A program made the translations under genes and the position numbers. Below, one piece after another: positions 29,890 to 41,533 of a stretch of 64,000 bases of DNA (positions are counted from its first letter, which is position 1; every line of letters starts with the position of its first letter). The notes under the pieces were generated by a model. That model did not search any database, was not told where the DNA came from, and saw only the letters and a list, made by a program, of their open reading frames with translations. The DNA is taken from assembly GCA_913775305.1 (NCBI GenBank), contig CAJYIY010000011.1:1-64000 (forward strand), in the 5' to 3' direction. Source of the stretch: an uncultured Erwinia sp. Its GTDB lineage: Bacteria > Pseudomonadota > Gammaproteobacteria > Enterobacterales > Enterobacteriaceae.

Positions 29890-31347
29890 GTGTCTGAATT
29901 GTCTCAGTTATCCCCTCAACCGCTGTGGGATATTTTTGCCAAAATTTGTTCTATTCCTCACCCTTCTTATCATGAGGAAGCCCTGGCCAGCCACATTATG
30001 TCGTGGGCTAAAGAGCAGGGGTTCTGGCATGAGCGTGACCAGGTCGGCAACATCCTGATTCGTAAGCCGGCCACGCCAGGCTTTGAAAACCGTAAGCCAG
30101 TAGCCCTCCAGGCCCACCTGGATATGGTGCCGCAAAAAAACAACGACACCGTGCATGATTTTACTCAAGATCCGATCCAACCCTGGGTTGACGGTGAATG
30201 GGTGAAAGCTCGCGGCACCACGCTGGGTGCTGATAACGGTATCGGTATGGCTTCCGCACTGGCCGTTCTGGCGGATAACCGCGTTGAACATGGTCCACTG
30301 GAAGTGCTGCTGACCATGACCGAAGAAACCGGTATGGCCGGTGCTTTTGGCCTGCAGGCCGGCTGGCTGCAGGCCGATATTCTGATCAACACCGACTCGG
30401 AAGAGGAAGGTGAGATCTATATGGGCTGCGCGGGCGGTATCGACTTTACCAGCACCCTACCGCTGACGCGTGAAGCACTGCCAGCGGGCTATCAGACACT
30501 GAAGCTGACGTTGAAAGGCCTGAAAGGCGGCCACTCCGGCTGCGACATCCATGTCGGTCTGGGTAACGCCAACAAGCTGCTGTCCCGCTTCCTGTTCGCT
30601 CACGCGGCGGAACTCGATCTGCGCCTGATCGATTTCACCGGCGGTACACTGCGTAATGCCATTCCACGTGAAGCGTTCGCCACGCTGGCAGTGGCTGCGG
30701 ATAAAGTTGACAGCCTGAAGTCGCTGGCGGCAGGCTTCCTGACCACGCTGCAAAATGAGCTGGGCCTGGTTGAGAAGAATATCACTCTGGTGACCGAAGC
30801 CGTGGAGAACCGCGAACAGCCGCTGAATGCCGCCAGCCGCGATGCTTTTATTGCCCTGTTGAACAGCACGCCAAACGGGGTGATTCGCAATTCTGACGTG
30901 ATGAAAGGCGTGGTCGAAACCTCTCTGAACGTTGGCGTGGTGAAATTTGAAGGCAACGAAGCGGTGATCAACAGCCTGGTCCGTTCCCTGATCGACAGCG
31001 GTAAAGAGTATGTGGTGGAGATGCTTACCGCGCTCGGCCAGCTGGCGGGAGCAAAAACTCTGGCGAAGGGCAGCTATCCGGGCTGGCAGCCGGATGCGAC
31101 GTCGCCAGTGATGGCACTGGTGCGTGAAACCTACGAGCAGCTGTTTAACCGCACGCCAAATATTCAGGTGATTCATGCGGGTCTGGAGTGCGGTCTGTTC
31201 AAAAAACCGTATCCGGATATGGATATGGTGTCTGTCGGCCCCACCATTACCGGCCCACACTCGCCGGATGAGCAGGTGAATATCGCCAGCGTTGGCCTTT
31301 ACTGGCAGCTGCTGACCGCCCTGCTGAAGGCGATCCCGGCGAAGTAA
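29890..31347 (+). CDS. pepD: Cytosol non-specific dipeptidase (peptidase D)
   Basis: M20-family zinc aminoacyl-dipeptidase with broad specificity, 485 aa as in E. coli. Metal and catalytic positions are visible: His in LQAHLDMVP, Asp in GADNGIGM, the general-base Glu pair in LTMTEETGM, Asp in NTDSEEEGE and a C-terminal His in TGPHSPDEQV. The start is GTG at 29890, preceded by CAGGAGAG. Confidence 0.97.
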   Translation: MSELSQLSPQPLWDIFAKICSIPHPSYHEEALASHIMSWAKEQGFWHERDQVGNILIRKPATPGFENRKPVALQAHLDMVPQKNNDTVHDFTQDPIQPWVDGEWVKARGTTLGADNGIGMASALAVLADNRVEHGPLEVLLTMTEETGMAGAFGLQAGWLQADILINTDSEEEGEIYMGCAGGIDFTSTLPLTREALPAGYQTLKLTLKGLKGGHSGCDIHVGLGNANKLLSRFLFAHAAELDLRLIDFTGGTLRNAIPREAFATLAVAADKVDSLKSLAAGFLTTLQNELGLVEKNITLVTEAVENREQPLNAASRDAFIALLNSTPNGVIRNSDVMKGVVETSLNVGVVKFEGNEAVINSLVRSLIDSGKEYVVEMLTALGQLAGAKTLAKGSYPGWQPDATSPVMALVRETYEQLFNRTPNIQVIHAGLECGLFKKPYPDMDMVSVGPTITGPHSPDEQVNIASVGLYWQLLTALLKAIPAK

Positions 31348-31471
31348 AAAGCGGCCCCTGCCCGGTCATCAGCGTGAAGAATTCGATCATCGCTTACAGG
31401 GCAGGCGCCAGATACTCAACGCTGTCGCGGCAGACTGCGCCAGCGTTTTTTATTCGGGTATCACCACGCGA

Positions 31472-32527
31472 CTACAATCCCAGCAGCAGCTGCCGCTCTA
31501 TCTGTGGGTTCAGCAGCGTGACGTGAAGCCCCACCAGCCTGACCCCACGCCCTCCTCGCCTCTCATCCCAGCTTTTTCGCGCCACGGCAATCAAATCGTC
31601 TTTATTAAGCTCCGGCCAGACGTGCTCCTGGGTTGTCAGCTGGAAATCATTAAACTTCAGCTTCACGCCCTGACGGGCAATCTGACGGTCCGGCTTAATG
31701 TTGATCAGCCTTCTTTCCAGCTCCTCATAGAGCCGATCGATAATTTCCAGGCACGCCTCCCAGTCATGTATATCCTCAGACAGCGTGCGCTCCACGCCAA
31801 GAGATTTGCGCTGACGCTCGGTGACCACTTCACGGTCATCAAAACCGTGGCTGCGCTCCCACAGCACCCGACCAAATTTACCAAAGCGCTTTAACAGCAT
31901 CGCCAGGTCGCTTTTCTGCACATCAGCACAGGTATTCAGCCCCAGCTCTTCCAGCTTACGTGCCGTGACCTTGCCCACGCCGGGAATTTTAACCAGCGGC
32001 AGAGCCAGCAGAAAGTCGGGCATCTCCTCGGGGGTGATCACGCACTGTCCGTTGGGTTTGTTGATATCGGAGGCAATTTTTGCGAGGAATTTAATCGGTG
32101 CCACACCGGCTGAGGCGGTCAGATTCAGTTCCTGATGGATAGTCTGGCGGATTTCGCGTGCCATGAGTGTCGCCGACCCCTGGCAGTGGGGACTGTCTGA
32201 AACATCAAGGTAGGCTTCATCCAGCGACAGCGGCTCAATCAGCGAGGTATAGCGGGAAAAGATATCACGAATATGGGCACTGGCTTCTTTATAGGCCTCA
32301 TAACGACCGGGAATCACTTTAAGATGAGGGCAAAGTTTTAAGGCCATTGCCGTTGGCATGGCGCTTCTTACGCCGTATTTGCGCGCCGGATAGTTGGCGG
32401 TGCTGATAACGCCACGCGCCACCCGGCTGCCGCCAATCGCAATCGGGATATCGCGCAGGCTGGGATCGTCACGCATTTCCACTGCGGCAAAAAAGCAGTC
32501 CATATCAACGTGAATTATCTTACGCAT
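31472..32527 (-). CDS. dinB: DNA polymerase IV
   Basis: Y-family error-prone polymerase for lesion bypass, induced in the SOS response. The 351-aa protein has the E. coli length. Catalytic acidic residues are in [14 protein letters not shown] and [14 protein letters not shown]. The ATG at 32527 is chosen because it gives the canonical [10 protein letters not shown] start. The C-terminal QLLLGL is the expected beta-clamp-binding tail. A LexA box lies 20 bases upstream. Compared with E. coli, the dinJ-yafQ region next to it is missing. Confidence 0.97.
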   Translation of the reverse strand: MRKIIHVDMDCFFAAVEMRDDPSLRDIPIAIGGSRVARGVISTANYPARKYGVRSAMPTAMALKLCPHLKVIPGRYEAYKEASAHIRDIFSRYTSLIEPLSLDEAYLDVSDSPHCQGSATLMAREIRQTIHQELNLTASAGVAPIKFLAKIASDINKPNGQCVITPEEMPDFLLALPLVKIPGVGKVTARKLEELGLNTCADVQKSDLAMLLKRFGKFGRVLWERSHGFDDREVVTERQRKSLGVERTLSEDIHDWEACLEIIDRLYEELERRLINIKPDRQIARQGVKLKFNDFQLTTQEHVWPELNKDDLIAVARKSWDERRGGRGVRLVGLHVTLLNPQIERQLLLGL

Positions 32528-32544
32528 AACGCCCCCCGACAATA

Positions 32545-32564
32545 TACTGTACAAGTATACAGTT
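32545..32564 (-). promoter_or_regulatory. LexA (SOS) box of dinB
   Basis: CTGT-N8-ACAG at 32547-32562, within TACTGTACAAGTATACAGTT, matches the LexA consensus spacing exactly and overlaps the dinB promoter region. Confidence 0.88.
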
Positions 32565-32752
32565 AAAATTTGCGATATCAATAAATGTTGATTCCGACAC
32601 AATCATGGCGGGGATTAAGGTTTTATTCTTTCCTATCTTGAGAAAAAAATAGACAATGCTATGGTATCGCCGCGATAGCGGAAAAGTCCTTTATTGCAAG
32701 AAACAGACGCCTTTCGGCGTTGCACTCCACCCTCTTTTTCAAGGGAACAAGA

Positions 32753-33487
32753 ATGGCCAAAATCGCACTGCTGTTTGCGATGATTTTTCTGCCCGCCGTT
32801 GTCTTTGCCAGCGTACCTGACGCGGTACAGCCACTGGCGCCGGTCAGCAAAGAGTTAAAGAAACAACTGCTGGGTACGCCGGTGTATCTGCAGATCTTCA
32901 AAGAAGAACGCACCCTTGAGCTTTACGGCAAGATCGGTAATGAATACCGCCTGCTCGACAGCTATCGCATCTGTAATTTTTCCGGCGGTCTGGGGCCGAA
33001 GCGTCGCCAGGGGGACTTCAAAAGCCCGGAAGGATTTTACACCGTTGGGCTTTCCCAACTGAAGCCAGACAGTCGCTTTTATCGGGCGATCAACGTCGGC
33101 TTCCCGAACGAATACGATCGTCAGCAGGGCTATGAAGGCAAGTATCTGATGATCCACGGCAACTGTGTGTCAGTCGGCTGCTACGCAATGACCGACGCCT
33201 ATATGACTGAGATTTATCAGTATGTGGAAGCCGCCCTGCGCAATGGCCAGCAGCGGGTTGACGTCAGCATTTATCCCTTCCGCATGACCGAAAGCAATAT
33301 GCAACGCCATCGCTACTCAAGCTATTTCAGCTTCTGGAAAGAGCTGCAGCCCGGCTATGCGCAGTTTGTGCAGACTAAGGTGCCACCGTCAGTCAGCGTT
33401 AGCGGCGGTAAGTATGTGCTGAACCGTCCAATGATGAACGGCACAGGTGCACCGGATTCAGCTCTGGCGCTCACCCAGGCAAAATAG
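32753..33487 (+). CDS. dpaA: DpaA (YafK), L,D-transpeptidase-family murein protein
   Basis: Periplasmic YkuD-fold enzyme. In E. coli it detaches Braun lipoprotein from peptidoglycan rather than forming crosslinks. A signal peptide ends near VVFA (residue 17). The catalytic motif [12 protein letters not shown] lies near residue 135, with the nucleophile cysteine after SVG. The ATG at 32753 ([10 protein letters not shown]) is chosen over the frame start at 32720. Its 3' end overlaps the convergent yafJ by 30 bases. Confidence 0.93.
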   Translation: MAKIALLFAMIFLPAVVFASVPDAVQPLAPVSKELKKQLLGTPVYLQIFKEERTLELYGKIGNEYRLLDSYRICNFSGGLGPKRRQGDFKSPEGFYTVGLSQLKPDSRFYRAINVGFPNEYDRQQGYEGKYLMIHGNCVSVGCYAMTDAYMTEIYQYVEAALRNGQQRVDVSIYPFRMTESNMQRHRYSSYFSFWKELQPGYAQFVQTKVPPSVSVSGGKYVLNRPMMNGTGAPDSALALTQAK

Positions 33488-34225
33488 TGCCCACTCGCCT
33501 GGGGCAATCTTGTTCCAGGTTTCGTTGGCCGTCAGCGGCTGCGTTGCAATCACCGTGACCACGTCATCCGGCGTGGTCTGCTTCTGAAAATCAATTTCCA
33601 CGTCCTGATCGAGCAGCTTTGCTTTGCCAAACGGCGCACGGCGGGTGATCCAGAACAGATTGGTGGAACAGAACGCCATCAGATAGCGACCATCGGACAG
33701 CAGCATATTGAACACGCCTTTCTCGCGCAGCTCCGCTGCCAGCTCTGCGATATAGCGGAAGACCGCAGGCCAGTTGCCCGGCGTACGCGGATAGCGCGTG
33801 GTCAATTTGTGCAGCAGCCAGCAGAACGCCAGTTCGCTGTCAGTTTCACCAATCGGGCGGTAAGGCCCGGTGTCCAGACTCCTGTAGCCTTTCAGCTGAC
33901 CGTTATGGGCATAGGTCCAGTGACGTCCCCACAGCTCGCGGGTAAAAGGATGGGTGTTTTCCAGCGACACTTCACCGCGGTTGGCCTGTCGTATATGCGC
34001 GACCACCGAACACGACTTAATCGGATAATCCTGCACCAGACGGGCAATTGGCGACTGGAAGCTCGGTTGCGGATCTTTAAACGTGCGGCAGCCTTTACCT
34101 TCGTAGAAGGTAATACCCCAGCCATCTTTATGCGGACCCGTTCCGCCACCGCGCTGCACCAGCCCGGTAAAGCTAAAACAAATGTCCGTCGGGACGTTCG
34201 CACTCATCCCGAGCAGTTCGCACAT
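33458..34225 (-). CDS. yafJ: Class II glutamine amidotransferase YafJ
   Basis: Putative amidotransferase of 255 aa whose N-terminal MCELLGM provides the catalytic Cys2 of the Ntn glutaminase fold; [28 protein letters not shown] and YAHNGQ complete the active-site elements. No synthase domain is attached, so the amide acceptor is unknown. It overlaps the 3' end of dpaA on the opposite strand. Confidence 0.93.
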   Translation of the reverse strand: MCELLGMSANVPTDICFSFTGLVQRGGGTGPHKDGWGITFYEGKGCRTFKDPQPSFQSPIARLVQDYPIKSCSVVAHIRQANRGEVSLENTHPFTRELWGRHWTYAHNGQLKGYRSLDTGPYRPIGETDSELAFCWLLHKLTTRYPRTPGNWPAVFRYIAELAAELREKGVFNMLLSDGRYLMAFCSTNLFWITRRAPFGKAKLLDQDVEIDFQKQTTPDDVVTVIATQPLTANETWNKIAPGEWALFCLGERQS

Positions 34226-34306
34226 AGTGATTCCTCATCAGCAACCTTAAAACGGATAACCGTAGCGTGCCCGCCGCGTCAGTTCACGGGCGGGCAATGG
34301 CAGGGA

Positions 34307-34885
34307 TTACTTCGCCATCTCTTTTTCTATCAGCAGGATCAGGATATGGATCACTTTGATGTGGATCTCCTGAATACGATCGGCAAATCCAAAGTGCGGC
34401 ACGCGGATTTCCACATCGGCCAGGCCGTCCATTTTGCCACCGTCTTTGCCGGTCAGGGTAATCACCTTCATGCCTTTGGCACGGGCAGCCTCGATCGCTT
34501 TAATAACGTTGGCGGAATGACCAGAAGTTGAGATACCCAGCAGGACATCACCGGCCTGGCCCACTGCTTCAACATAGCGGGAGAAGATGGCGTCAAAGCC
34601 AAAGTCATTGCCCACGCAGGAGATATGGCTGACGTCAGAGATCGCAATGGCCGGATAGCCCGGACGGTTTTCACGATAGCGACCGGTCAGCTCTTCAGCA
34701 AAATGCATGGCATCACAGTGGGAGCCGCCGTTACCGCAGGAAAGCACCTTGCCACCTGCCTTAAAGGCGTCGGCCAGCAATACGGCCGCCCGCTGAATCG
34801 CATGGATATTAGCGTCATCACTTAAAAATTTATTCAGCGTGTCAGCGGCTTCGTTGAGCTCCGCGCGAATAATGTCCTGGTACAT
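34307..34885 (-). CDS. gmhA: Sedoheptulose 7-phosphate isomerase
   Basis: First step of ADP-heptose synthesis for the LPS inner core. The SIS-domain protein has 192 aa, the E. coli length. [20 protein letters not shown] contains residues of the phosphosugar site, and [12 protein letters not shown] is the second SIS motif. It ends KEMAK. It is transcribed towards yafJ. Confidence 0.97.
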   Translation of the reverse strand: MYQDIIRAELNEAADTLNKFLSDDANIHAIQRAAVLLADAFKAGGKVLSCGNGGSHCDAMHFAEELTGRYRENRPGYPAIAISDVSHISCVGNDFGFDAIFSRYVEAVGQAGDVLLGISTSGHSANVIKAIEAARAKGMKVITLTGKDGGKMDGLADVEIRVPHFGFADRIQEIHIKVIHILILLIEKEMAK

Positions 34886-35065
34886 AGGGAGAGGTCCTTT
34901 TTAGGAATAGGTGACGGGGTAAGTTTATCAAGTTGGCTGGAGGGCGTGAAGCAATCTCCCTTTTCCTCACCAGGTTTACCCGAATGTGCGGCGCTTTGTG
35001 AGCCAGGTTGTAATTATTATGTAAACAGATTGCGTCCGGGCAAGCGGTAATCTAAACATATAACT

Positions 35066-35082
35066 AACAGGTCGGACCTCTT
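35066..35082 (+). promoter_or_regulatory. FadR operator upstream of fadE
   Basis: AACAGGTCGGACCTCTT matches the FadR consensus centre GGTCNGACC exactly and lies 22 bases before the fadE ATG, as expected for repression of fatty-acid degradation genes. Confidence 0.75.
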
Positions 35083-35103
35083 ACTACTCACGGAGCACAT
35101 GTT

Positions 35104-37677
35104 ATGATGGTTCTCAGTATTGTGGCGACAATCGTGCTGATTGGTGCCCTGTTTTATCACCGCGTCAACCTTCTGGCTGCCAGCATGACCTTACTGGCGT
35201 GGACGGCAATTCTCAGCCTTGTTGGCCTGTGGACCTTCTGGCTGATGATCCCTCTGGCCATTATCCTGCTGCCGTTGAATCTGCTGTCGCTGCGCCAGGC
35301 GATGTTTGGTAAACCGGTGCTGCACACCTTCCGTAAGGTGATGCCTCCTATGTCGCGTACTGAAAAAGAGGCGATTGATGCCGGCACAACCTGGTGGGAA
35401 GGCGATCTGTTCCGCGGCGCACCGGACTGGCAGAAGCTGCACAACTACCCCCAACCGCGCCTGACCGAAGAAGAACAGGCGTTTATCAGCGGCCCGGTTG
35501 AAGAAGCCTGCCGGATGGCCAATGACTTCGAAATCACCCACGAAATGGCCGATCTGCCGCCGGAACTGTGGGCCTTCCTGAAACAGCACCGCTTCTTTGC
35601 GATGATCATCAAAAAAGAGTACGGCGGGCTGGAGTTTTCCGCCTATGCCCAGGCTCAGGTTCTGCAAAAACTGGCTGGCGTTTCCGGCATTCTGGCGATC
35701 ACGGTCGGCGTGCCGAACTCCCTCGGCCCCGGAGAGCTGCTGCAGCATTACGGTACCGAAGAGCAAAAAAATCACTATCTGCCTCGCCTGGCACGCGGCG
35801 ATGAGATCCCCTGCTTTGCGCTGACCAGCCCGGAAGCGGGTTCCGATGCCGGAGCGATCCCCGACAGCGGCGTGGTCTGCATGGGCGACTGGCAGGGCCA
35901 GCAGGTTCTCGGCATGCGCCTGACCTGGAATAAGCGTTATATCACCCTGGCTCCTGTTGCTACCGTACTGGGGCTGGCATTTAAGCTTTCCGACCCGGAT
36001 GGTTTACTGGGCAACACCAAGGAGCTGGGGATTACCTGTGCGCTGATCCCGACGCATACTCCCGGTGTGGAAATCGGCAATCGCCATTTCCCGCTGAACG
36101 TACCGTTCCAGAACGGTCCAACGCGCGGTAAAGATATCTTTGTGCCGATTGATTTTATTATCGGTGGCCCGGTGATGGCCGGTCAGGGCTGGCGGATGCT
36201 GGTTGAGTGTCTCTCGGTAGGTCGTGGTATCACCCTGCCGTCCAACTCCACCGGCAGCCTGAAAACCATTGCGCTGGCGACGGGTGCCTACGCGCATATC
36301 CGCCGCCAGTTCCGTCTGCCAATTGGCAAGATGGAGGGGATTGAAGAGCCGCTGGCGCGTATTGCCGGTAACGCCTATGTCATGGATGCGGCGGCTTCGC
36401 TGATCACTTACGGCATTATGCAGGGGGAAAAACCTGCCGTACTGTCGGCGATTGTGAAGTACCACTGTACCCATCGCGGCCAGCGGGCGATTATGGATGC
36501 GATGGATATTGCCGGGGGTAAAGGCATTATGCTCGGCAACAGTAACTTCCTTGCCCGAGCCTATCAGGGTGCGCCAATTGCAATCACCGTTGAGGGGGCT
36601 AATATTCTGACCCGCAGCATGATCATCTTCGGCCAGGGGGCAATTCGCTGCCATCCTTACGTCCTGGAAGAGATGGAGGCCGCGCAGAATAATGATCTGG
36701 CCGCCTTTGACCGCGCGCTGTTTAAACATATCGGTCACGTCGGTAGCAACACCATCCGCAGCCTGTGGCTTGGTCTGACCGGCGGCCTGACCAGTGCATC
36801 GCCAACCCGCGACGCCACCCGTCGTTACTATCAGCATCTGAACCGCGTCAGCGCCAATCTCGCGCTGCTGTCGGATGTTTCGATGTCGGTACTCGGCGGC
36901 AGCCTGAAACGCCGTGAGCGTATCTCGGCAAGGCTCGGTGACATCCTGAGCCAGCTTTACCTTGCTTCGGCAACGCTGAAGCGCTATGACGATGAGGGGC
37001 GTAACGAAGCCGATCTGCCGCTGGTCAACTGGGGGGTGCAGGATGCGCTGAATCAGGCAGAAACGGCCATTGACGATCTGCTGCGTAACTTCCCGAATCG
37101 TCTGGTGTCAGGCCTGCTGCGCGGGGTGATCTTCCCGACCGGCCGCCACTGCCGCGCACCGTCCGATCGTCTTGACCACCAGCTGGCACGTATTCTCCAG
37201 CTGCCATCAGCCACCCGCAGTCGTCTGGGACGCGGCCAGTATCTGGCTGCAAGCGAGCACAACCCGGCAGGCCAGCTGGAGCAGGCCTTAATTGATGTGA
37301 TGGCGGCAGAAGAGATTCACGAGCGCGTGTCCAGGGAGCAGAAAAAACATCTGCCGTTCACCCGTCTGGACGTACTGGCGGCTGAAGGTCGACAGGCCGG
37401 CTGGCTGACCGAAGCCGAAGCCGAAGTCCTGATCCGGGCCGAGGCCAGCCGTCTGCGTTCCATCAACGTGGATGAATTCGCGGCGGATGCGCTGGCTACC
37501 CGCCCGGTAAAGGCAGGGGACTCTGACACGGTCACGCGGGATAAACAGGCGAAGGCGGGAAAATCTTCGACAGCCCCGCGGGATAACTCCGCAAAGCCTG
37601 CTGAATCCGGCGCGGTTACCCTGGAGAAACCTTCCGCGGTAAAGCCGCAGGGGGCAGGTAAAACGGAAGCAGCGTAA
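35104..37677 (+). CDS. fadE: Acyl-CoA dehydrogenase FadE with repeat-built C-terminal tail
   Basis: FAD enzyme for the first oxidation step of beta-oxidation. The N-terminus has two membrane helices ([18 protein letters not shown] start), then the dehydrogenase domains: [31 protein letters not shown] and [12 protein letters not shown]. It follows E. coli FadE closely to about residue 803. E. coli ends soon after (814 aa); here the protein reaches 857 aa because some 43 residues are inserted before the terminal EAA. This insert consists of three degenerate 14-residue repeats (residues 807-848). A FadR site lies upstream and a terminator downstream. Confidence 0.96.
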   Translation: MMVLSIVATIVLIGALFYHRVNLLAASMTLLAWTAILSLVGLWTFWLMIPLAIILLPLNLLSLRQAMFGKPVLHTFRKVMPPMSRTEKEAIDAGTTWWEGDLFRGAPDWQKLHNYPQPRLTEEEQAFISGPVEEACRMANDFEITHEMADLPPELWAFLKQHRFFAMIIKKEYGGLEFSAYAQAQVLQKLAGVSGILAITVGVPNSLGPGELLQHYGTEEQKNHYLPRLARGDEIPCFALTSPEAGSDAGAIPDSGVVCMGDWQGQQVLGMRLTWNKRYITLAPVATVLGLAFKLSDPDGLLGNTKELGITCALIPTHTPGVEIGNRHFPLNVPFQNGPTRGKDIFVPIDFIIGGPVMAGQGWRMLVECLSVGRGITLPSNSTGSLKTIALATGAYAHIRRQFRLPIGKMEGIEEPLARIAGNAYVMDAAASLITYGIMQGEKPAVLSAIVKYHCTHRGQRAIMDAMDIAGGKGIMLGNSNFLARAYQGAPIAITVEGANILTRSMIIFGQGAIRCHPYVLEEMEAAQNNDLAAFDRALFKHIGHVGSNTIRSLWLGLTGGLTSASPTRDATRRYYQHLNRVSANLALLSDVSMSVLGGSLKRRERISARLGDILSQLYLASATLKRYDDEGRNEADLPLVNWGVQDALNQAETAIDDLLRNFPNRLVSGLLRGVIFPTGRHCRAPSDRLDHQLARILQLPSATRSRLGRGQYLAASEHNPAGQLEQALIDVMAAEEIHERVSREQKKHLPFTRLDVLAAEGRQAGWLTEAEAEVLIRAEASRLRSINVDEFAADALATRPVKAGDSDTVTRDKQAKAGKSSTAPRDNSAKPAESGAVTLEKPSAVKPQGAGKTEAA

Positions 37678-37792
37678 ACGCAATGACTCATGTAAACAGC
37701 CTGAAGCCAGCGGTTGTGAGAGGTCATCCCGGATTTGGCCTGCGACATATTTCTCTCCGCCAGTAAAGGCAGCTTAAGCACTCTGCCTACAA

Positions 37793-37823
37793 AAAACGCC
37801 AACCTGAAGGGTTGGCGTTTTAT
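37793..37823. terminator. Bidirectional terminator between fadE and mtnK
   Basis: AAAACGCCAACC, loop TGAA, GGGTTGGCGTTTTATTTT. A and T runs flank it on both sides, so it can end fadE and mtnK transcripts. Confidence 0.9.
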
Positions 37824-37885
37824 TTTGCTCATCTGCCCGAGTGTCAGAAGGCAACGATATGTCATCCTCCCATCGGGAATAGCCT

Positions 37886-39085
37886 TCAGCCATTCTGTCG
37901 AATACGCATAATCAGCGCATCAACATCCGGCACGTGGTTTGCCAGCAGGATCAGGCTGCGGCCAAGGGTTATCGCCTGCCTCACACACTCCACCAGCATG
38001 GCGCGATTGTCGATATTTTTCATATCGGCTACCTGCGACATGCCCACGGTTCGTCGAATCAGCTCGGTACCGCAGTAGCCGATGGTATCCCGCCAGACCT
38101 TGCCGAGGAACTCACGCGCGTAGCCCGGCGTGGCCAGCGCGCGATCCGTGCTCTTCCCGGCAGCCAGCGCCAGGAAACCTTCTGCAAAACTGTTCCACAG
38201 ATTGCGAACGTCGTTCAGGCGCTGTTCACGCGCATCGGCCGCTTCTCTGGGAACCAGGAGCCCCGGCAGCGCGCAGTAGCTAATCAGTAAATTTCCTATC
38301 GCGGTGCCGATATCAAACCCCATCGGGCCGTAGAAACCGAACTCGGCATCAATCACTTTCAGCCGCCCTTCGGCGACGAAAATTGAACCGCTGTGAATAT
38401 CCCCGTGCAGCAGCGCTTCGGCATGGCTGAAAAAGCGATGCTTCAGTCCGGCCACCGCCGCTTTCAGCTCTTCATCGTCGCGCAAAGCCCCGGCCAGGCG
38501 CTCCAGCTCGCGCGGATAGCCGTTACGGTCGTGTTGTTCATAGGGCTCGTTAAAGAACAGTTCTTCGGTGATATCGCACAGTTCCGGATTAGTGAAACGG
38601 ATCACGTCCTTCTTTTTCTGTGAGGGATGCTGGAAAAAGTCCGAGGTATGGAACAGCGTCTGTGCCAGATACCCCCCCAGCTGCATGGCGGCAAGAGGAT
38701 AGTTTTTGCCTTTCACCAGCTCGCCGCGCCAGATAGCGTGATCGGAGAGATCCTCCATCACCATGACGGCCAGTCCGGCATCGTAATGCAGAATGTTGAC
38801 CGTATGCTCAGGGCAAAATTTGCCGTGCTCAATCAGGGTTTCGGCTTCCAGCCTTGCCCGGCTGAGGGTCAGAGGCCAGGATTCGCCGACGCAGCGCACG
38901 TAGGGCAGTGCCTGCTTGACGATAACCCGGCTGATGCCCTGAGTATCGAAAATTTTAAACACCAGGTTAAGATTACCATCGCCTACTTCCAGCGAATCAA
39001 CAAGGCTGTCAGGATTATCCACGCCGCCAAACTGGCGAGCATATTCCACGGCATCCGCTGCGGTAAACGTTCGGTACTGCGACAT
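37886..39085 (-). CDS. mtnK: 5-methylthioribose kinase
   Basis: Phosphorylates 5-methylthioribose in the methionine salvage pathway. At 399 aa it equals the Klebsiella enzyme. Kinase-fold marks are [14 protein letters not shown] (nucleotide loop), [12 protein letters not shown], the catalytic loop [10 protein letters not shown] and the metal-binding [11 protein letters not shown]. The ATG at 39085 (MSQYRTFTA) fits the family start. It diverges from mtnA across a MetJ-type operator. Confidence 0.96.
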   Translation of the reverse strand: MSQYRTFTAADAVEYARQFGGVDNPDSLVDSLEVGDGNLNLVFKIFDTQGISRVIVKQALPYVRCVGESWPLTLSRARLEAETLIEHGKFCPEHTVNILHYDAGLAVMVMEDLSDHAIWRGELVKGKNYPLAAMQLGGYLAQTLFHTSDFFQHPSQKKKDVIRFTNPELCDITEELFFNEPYEQHDRNGYPRELERLAGALRDDEELKAAVAGLKHRFFSHAEALLHGDIHSGSIFVAEGRLKVIDAEFGFYGPMGFDIGTAIGNLLISYCALPGLLVPREAADAREQRLNDVRNLWNSFAEGFLALAAGKSTDRALATPGYAREFLGKVWRDTIGYCGTELIRRTVGMSQVADMKNIDNRAMLVECVRQAITLGRSLILLANHVPDVDALIMRIRQNG

Positions 39086-39126
39086 TAACCTCACCCCCTG
39101 AGACAAATTCGTTTAATAAGCCGTTC

Positions 39127-39153
39127 AGACGTCTATACATCTATCAGACATGT
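39127..39153. promoter_or_regulatory. MetJ operator between mtnK and mtnA
   Basis: The perfect met box AGACGTCT (39127-39134) is followed directly by ATACATCT (39135-39142, 6/8), and AGACATGT follows at 39146-39153 (6/8). Tandem 8-mers are the form MetJ binds. Confidence 0.8.
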
Positions 39154-39193
39154 TGGCACAATGTATCGCCTCAAAGCAACCAGGATTTTATTT

Positions 39194-40219
39194 ATGCAAA
39201 CACTCAGCACCACCAGCCTGGCGATCCGCGACAATCAACTGTGGATCCTCGATCAGCAGGCTCTGCCTCAGCAAAAAATCTGGTGTCCGGCGTCAGATGT
39301 TGCCAGCCTGGTTGAACATATCAAAACGCTGCGGGTGCGTGGCGCACCGCTGATCGGGCTGTCTGCCAGCCTGCTGCTGGCGCTGCTGGCGGAACAGGGC
39401 ATGCCGCGTGCGGCACTGGCAGAGGCGCTGGAAACCCTGCGCGCTGCGCGCCCGACAGCGGTTAACCTGATGAATAACCTCGATCGCATGAAGCGGGTGC
39501 TGGCACAGGATAATTTCGCTTCCGCACTGGCCGATGAAGCACTGCGTCTGATTGCTGAAGACAAAACGCTGTGTGACAACATTGCCGATGCGGGCAGCAC
39601 GCTGATCGTTCCCGGCAGTCGCCTGCTGACCCACTGCAATACCGGCGGACTGGCGACAGCCGGTGTTGGCACCGCGCTGGGGGTAATCGCCCGCGGCTGG
39701 CAGCAGGGAAAGGTTGCCCACGTATGGGTAGGTGAAACCCGTCCGCTGCTTCAGGGCGGTCGCTTAACGGCGTGGGAACTGAGCGAACTGGGTATACCCA
39801 GTTATTTGATCTGCGATTCAATGGCTGCCAGCCTGATGGCGCAGGGCAAAGTCGATGCGATTTGGGTGGGTGCCGACCGTATTGCCGCTAACGGCGACGT
39901 CGCCAATAAAATCGGCACCTACAGTCTGGCGGTGCTGGCGCAGTATCATAACGTCCCGTTCTACGTCGCTGCGCCGCATACCACTCTGGATCGCTACTGC
40001 CCGGATGGCAAAGCCATTCCGATTGAGCTGCGTGCGGCCAGTGAAGTCACCGGGGTGGCCGGCAGCTTTGGCGAGGTCACCTGGGCTCCTGAAGGGGCAC
40101 AGGTGTATAATCCGGCGTTTGACGTCACGCCCGCCTCATTAATCAGCGGCTGGGTTTTGGATACCGGCGTAGTTACCCCGGAGCAGGTTAAAGCGGGCAT
40201 TTTCCAGCCACAGGCTTAA
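39194..40219 (+). CDS. mtnA: Methylthioribose-1-phosphate isomerase
   Basis: Converts methylthioribose 1-phosphate to methylthioribulose 1-phosphate. The 341-aa protein belongs to the eIF2B-related family: [36 protein letters not shown] with the catalytic cysteine, and the metal/phosphate region [23 protein letters not shown]. The ATG at 39194 (MQTLSTTSL) matches the family start; the longer frame from 39161 would run through the operator zone. Confidence 0.96.
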   Translation: MQTLSTTSLAIRDNQLWILDQQALPQQKIWCPASDVASLVEHIKTLRVRGAPLIGLSASLLLALLAEQGMPRAALAEALETLRAARPTAVNLMNNLDRMKRVLAQDNFASALADEALRLIAEDKTLCDNIADAGSTLIVPGSRLLTHCNTGGLATAGVGTALGVIARGWQQGKVAHVWVGETRPLLQGGRLTAWELSELGIPSYLICDSMAASLMAQGKVDAIWVGADRIAANGDVANKIGTYSLAVLAQYHNVPFYVAAPHTTLDRYCPDGKAIPIELRAASEVTGVAGSFGEVTWAPEGAQVYNPAFDVTPASLISGWVLDTGVVTPEQVKAGIFQPQA

Positions 40220-40270
40220 CGGATTGCCTCATCGAATATAATCATGGTCCGGCGTGAACGGCGTTTCACG

Positions 40271-40295
40271 GGTGAGGCGGCCGAATCGCCTCACC
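40271..40295. terminator. Hairpin between mtnA and mtnD
   Basis: GGTGAGGCG (40271-40279) pairs with CGCCTCACC (40287-40295) in the convergent gap. There is no T run, so intrinsic termination would be weak. Confidence 0.45.
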
Positions 40296-40304
40296 TGAAG
40301 ACGA

Positions 40305-40847
40305 TTACGGCAGGCGCGGATAGGCATCAGCGATAGTATCGCCGGTAAAACTGGCGATCCAGCCTTCCTGGTTGTCGAAAATGCGGATCGCGGTAAAGTG
40401 CGGCGCCGACCCCATATCAAACCAGTGCGCGGTGCCCGCCGGTACGGAGATCAGATCGTTTTTCTCACACAGGATCTGATAAATATGGCCATCCAGATGC
40501 AGACAAAACAGACCCGCGCCCTCAACAAAGAAGCGGACTTCATCTTCGCCGTGCGTGTGCTCTGACAGAAATTTGGTGCGGAGCACGTCTTTCTGCGGGT
40601 TATCCGCGCGCATGCTGATCACATCCCAGCTCTGGTAGCCTTTTTCGGCCACCAGCCGGTCGATCGCGTGCTGGTAGGCGTTGATCACCGTCGCTGAATC
40701 CGGGTTTTCTCCCAGATCGCGATCGGCCTCCCAGCGCTCAAAGCGCACGCCTTTGCTTTTCAGCTTTTCAGCGATGTCCACCGCATTGCTACTTTGCCAG
40801 ACCGGATTAGCCGCATCAGTATCGGTAAAAATAGTCAGTGCACTCAT
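40305..40847 (-). CDS. mtnD: Acireductone dioxygenase
   Basis: Cupin metal enzyme that cleaves acireductone to 2-keto-4-methylthiobutyrate and formate (iron form) or by an off-pathway route with nickel. The 180-aa protein has the metal site [12 protein letters not shown] (His-x-His and Glu) and a later histidine in [10 protein letters not shown]. It follows mtnC with an ATGA overlap. Confidence 0.96.
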   Translation of the reverse strand: MSALTIFTDTDAANPVWQSSNAVDIAEKLKSKGVRFERWEADRDLGENPDSATVINAYQHAIDRLVAEKGYQSWDVISMRADNPQKDVLRTKFLSEHTHGEDEVRFFVEGAGLFCLHLDGHIYQILCEKNDLISVPAGTAHWFDMGSAPHFTAIRIFDNQEGWIASFTGDTIADAYPRLP

Positions 40848-41533
40848 AAGTTCAACAGCTCCTGATTGATCTGATCAAAACCGGAAACCTGACGATGGCT
40901 GCTCACGGCATCCGCCTCGCCACGAATTAACTGAATCGTATGCCAGCCAGACTCCCTTGCGGCATCCAGCTCCTGGTGAATGTCGGATAAAAACAGCAGT
41001 TCCGTCGCGGGCAGCGCAATCTGCTCCGCGATATTGCGGTAGGCATTCACTTCACGCTTGGCGCCCACGTGCGTATCAAAATAACCGCTGAACAGATTGG
41101 TGATATCACCCGCATCACTGTAGCCAAATAACAACTTCTGCGCGGCAACTGAGCCAGATGAATAGACGTACAGCGCAATACCCTGCTGCTGCCACTGCTT
41201 CAGCGCCGGCAGTACATCGTCATACAGATGCCCGGTGAAGCTGCCGTTAAGGTAGCCATCGCGCCAAATCATGCCCTGCAGCGCCTTCAGCGCCGTAGAC
41301 TTGCGATCCTGATCCATAAAACCGTACAGCACGTCGATCAGCTCCTGTGCTGTGGCATCCGGGCGGTTAACCTCGGTACGGAGATCGGCCAGCGCCTCGG
41401 CGACCGCAGGCTGCTGCTCATTACCTTTGATAAAAGCGGGCAGGTTTTCACGGGCGTAGGGGAAAAGAACGTGATGAACGAAGCGAATATCGCTGGTGGT
41501 ACCTTCAATATCGGTGACAATAGCGCGGATCAT
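40844..41533 (-). CDS. mtnC: Enolase-phosphatase E1
   Basis: HAD-family bifunctional enzyme that enolises and dephosphorylates 2,3-diketo-5-methylthiopentyl 1-phosphate. The 229-aa protein starts [16 protein letters not shown], with the HAD nucleophile Asp in the D-I-E-G-T-T motif; [16 protein letters not shown] and [13 protein letters not shown] are the later HAD motifs. The ATG at 41533 overlaps the mtnB stop (ATGA). Confidence 0.96.
   Translation of the reverse strand: MIRAIVTDIEGTTSDIRFVHHVLFPYARENLPAFIKGNEQQPAVAEALADLRTEVNRPDATAQELIDVLYGFMDQDRKSTALKALQGMIWRDGYLNGSFTGHLYDDVLPALKQWQQQGIALYVYSSGSVAAQKLLFGYSDAGDITNLFSGYFDTHVGAKREVNAYRNIAEQIALPATELLFLSDIHQELDAARESGWHTIQLIRGEADAVSSHRQVSGFDQINQELLNL

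Noticed and set aside
30457..31260. Open frame of 267 codons antisense to pepD
   Set aside because: It lies opposite a strongly conserved enzyme, has no family resemblance and no ribosome binding site; it is a by-product of GC-rich codons.
32528..32752. dinJ-yafQ toxin-antitoxin pair expected near dinB in E. coli
   Set aside because: Only a LexA box and the dpaA leader lie in this gap; no ORF of suitable size exists.
36004..36837. Open frame of 277 codons antisense to fadE
   Set aside because: Same reasoning: the other strand is a clear FadE sequence and the antisense product resembles no known protein.
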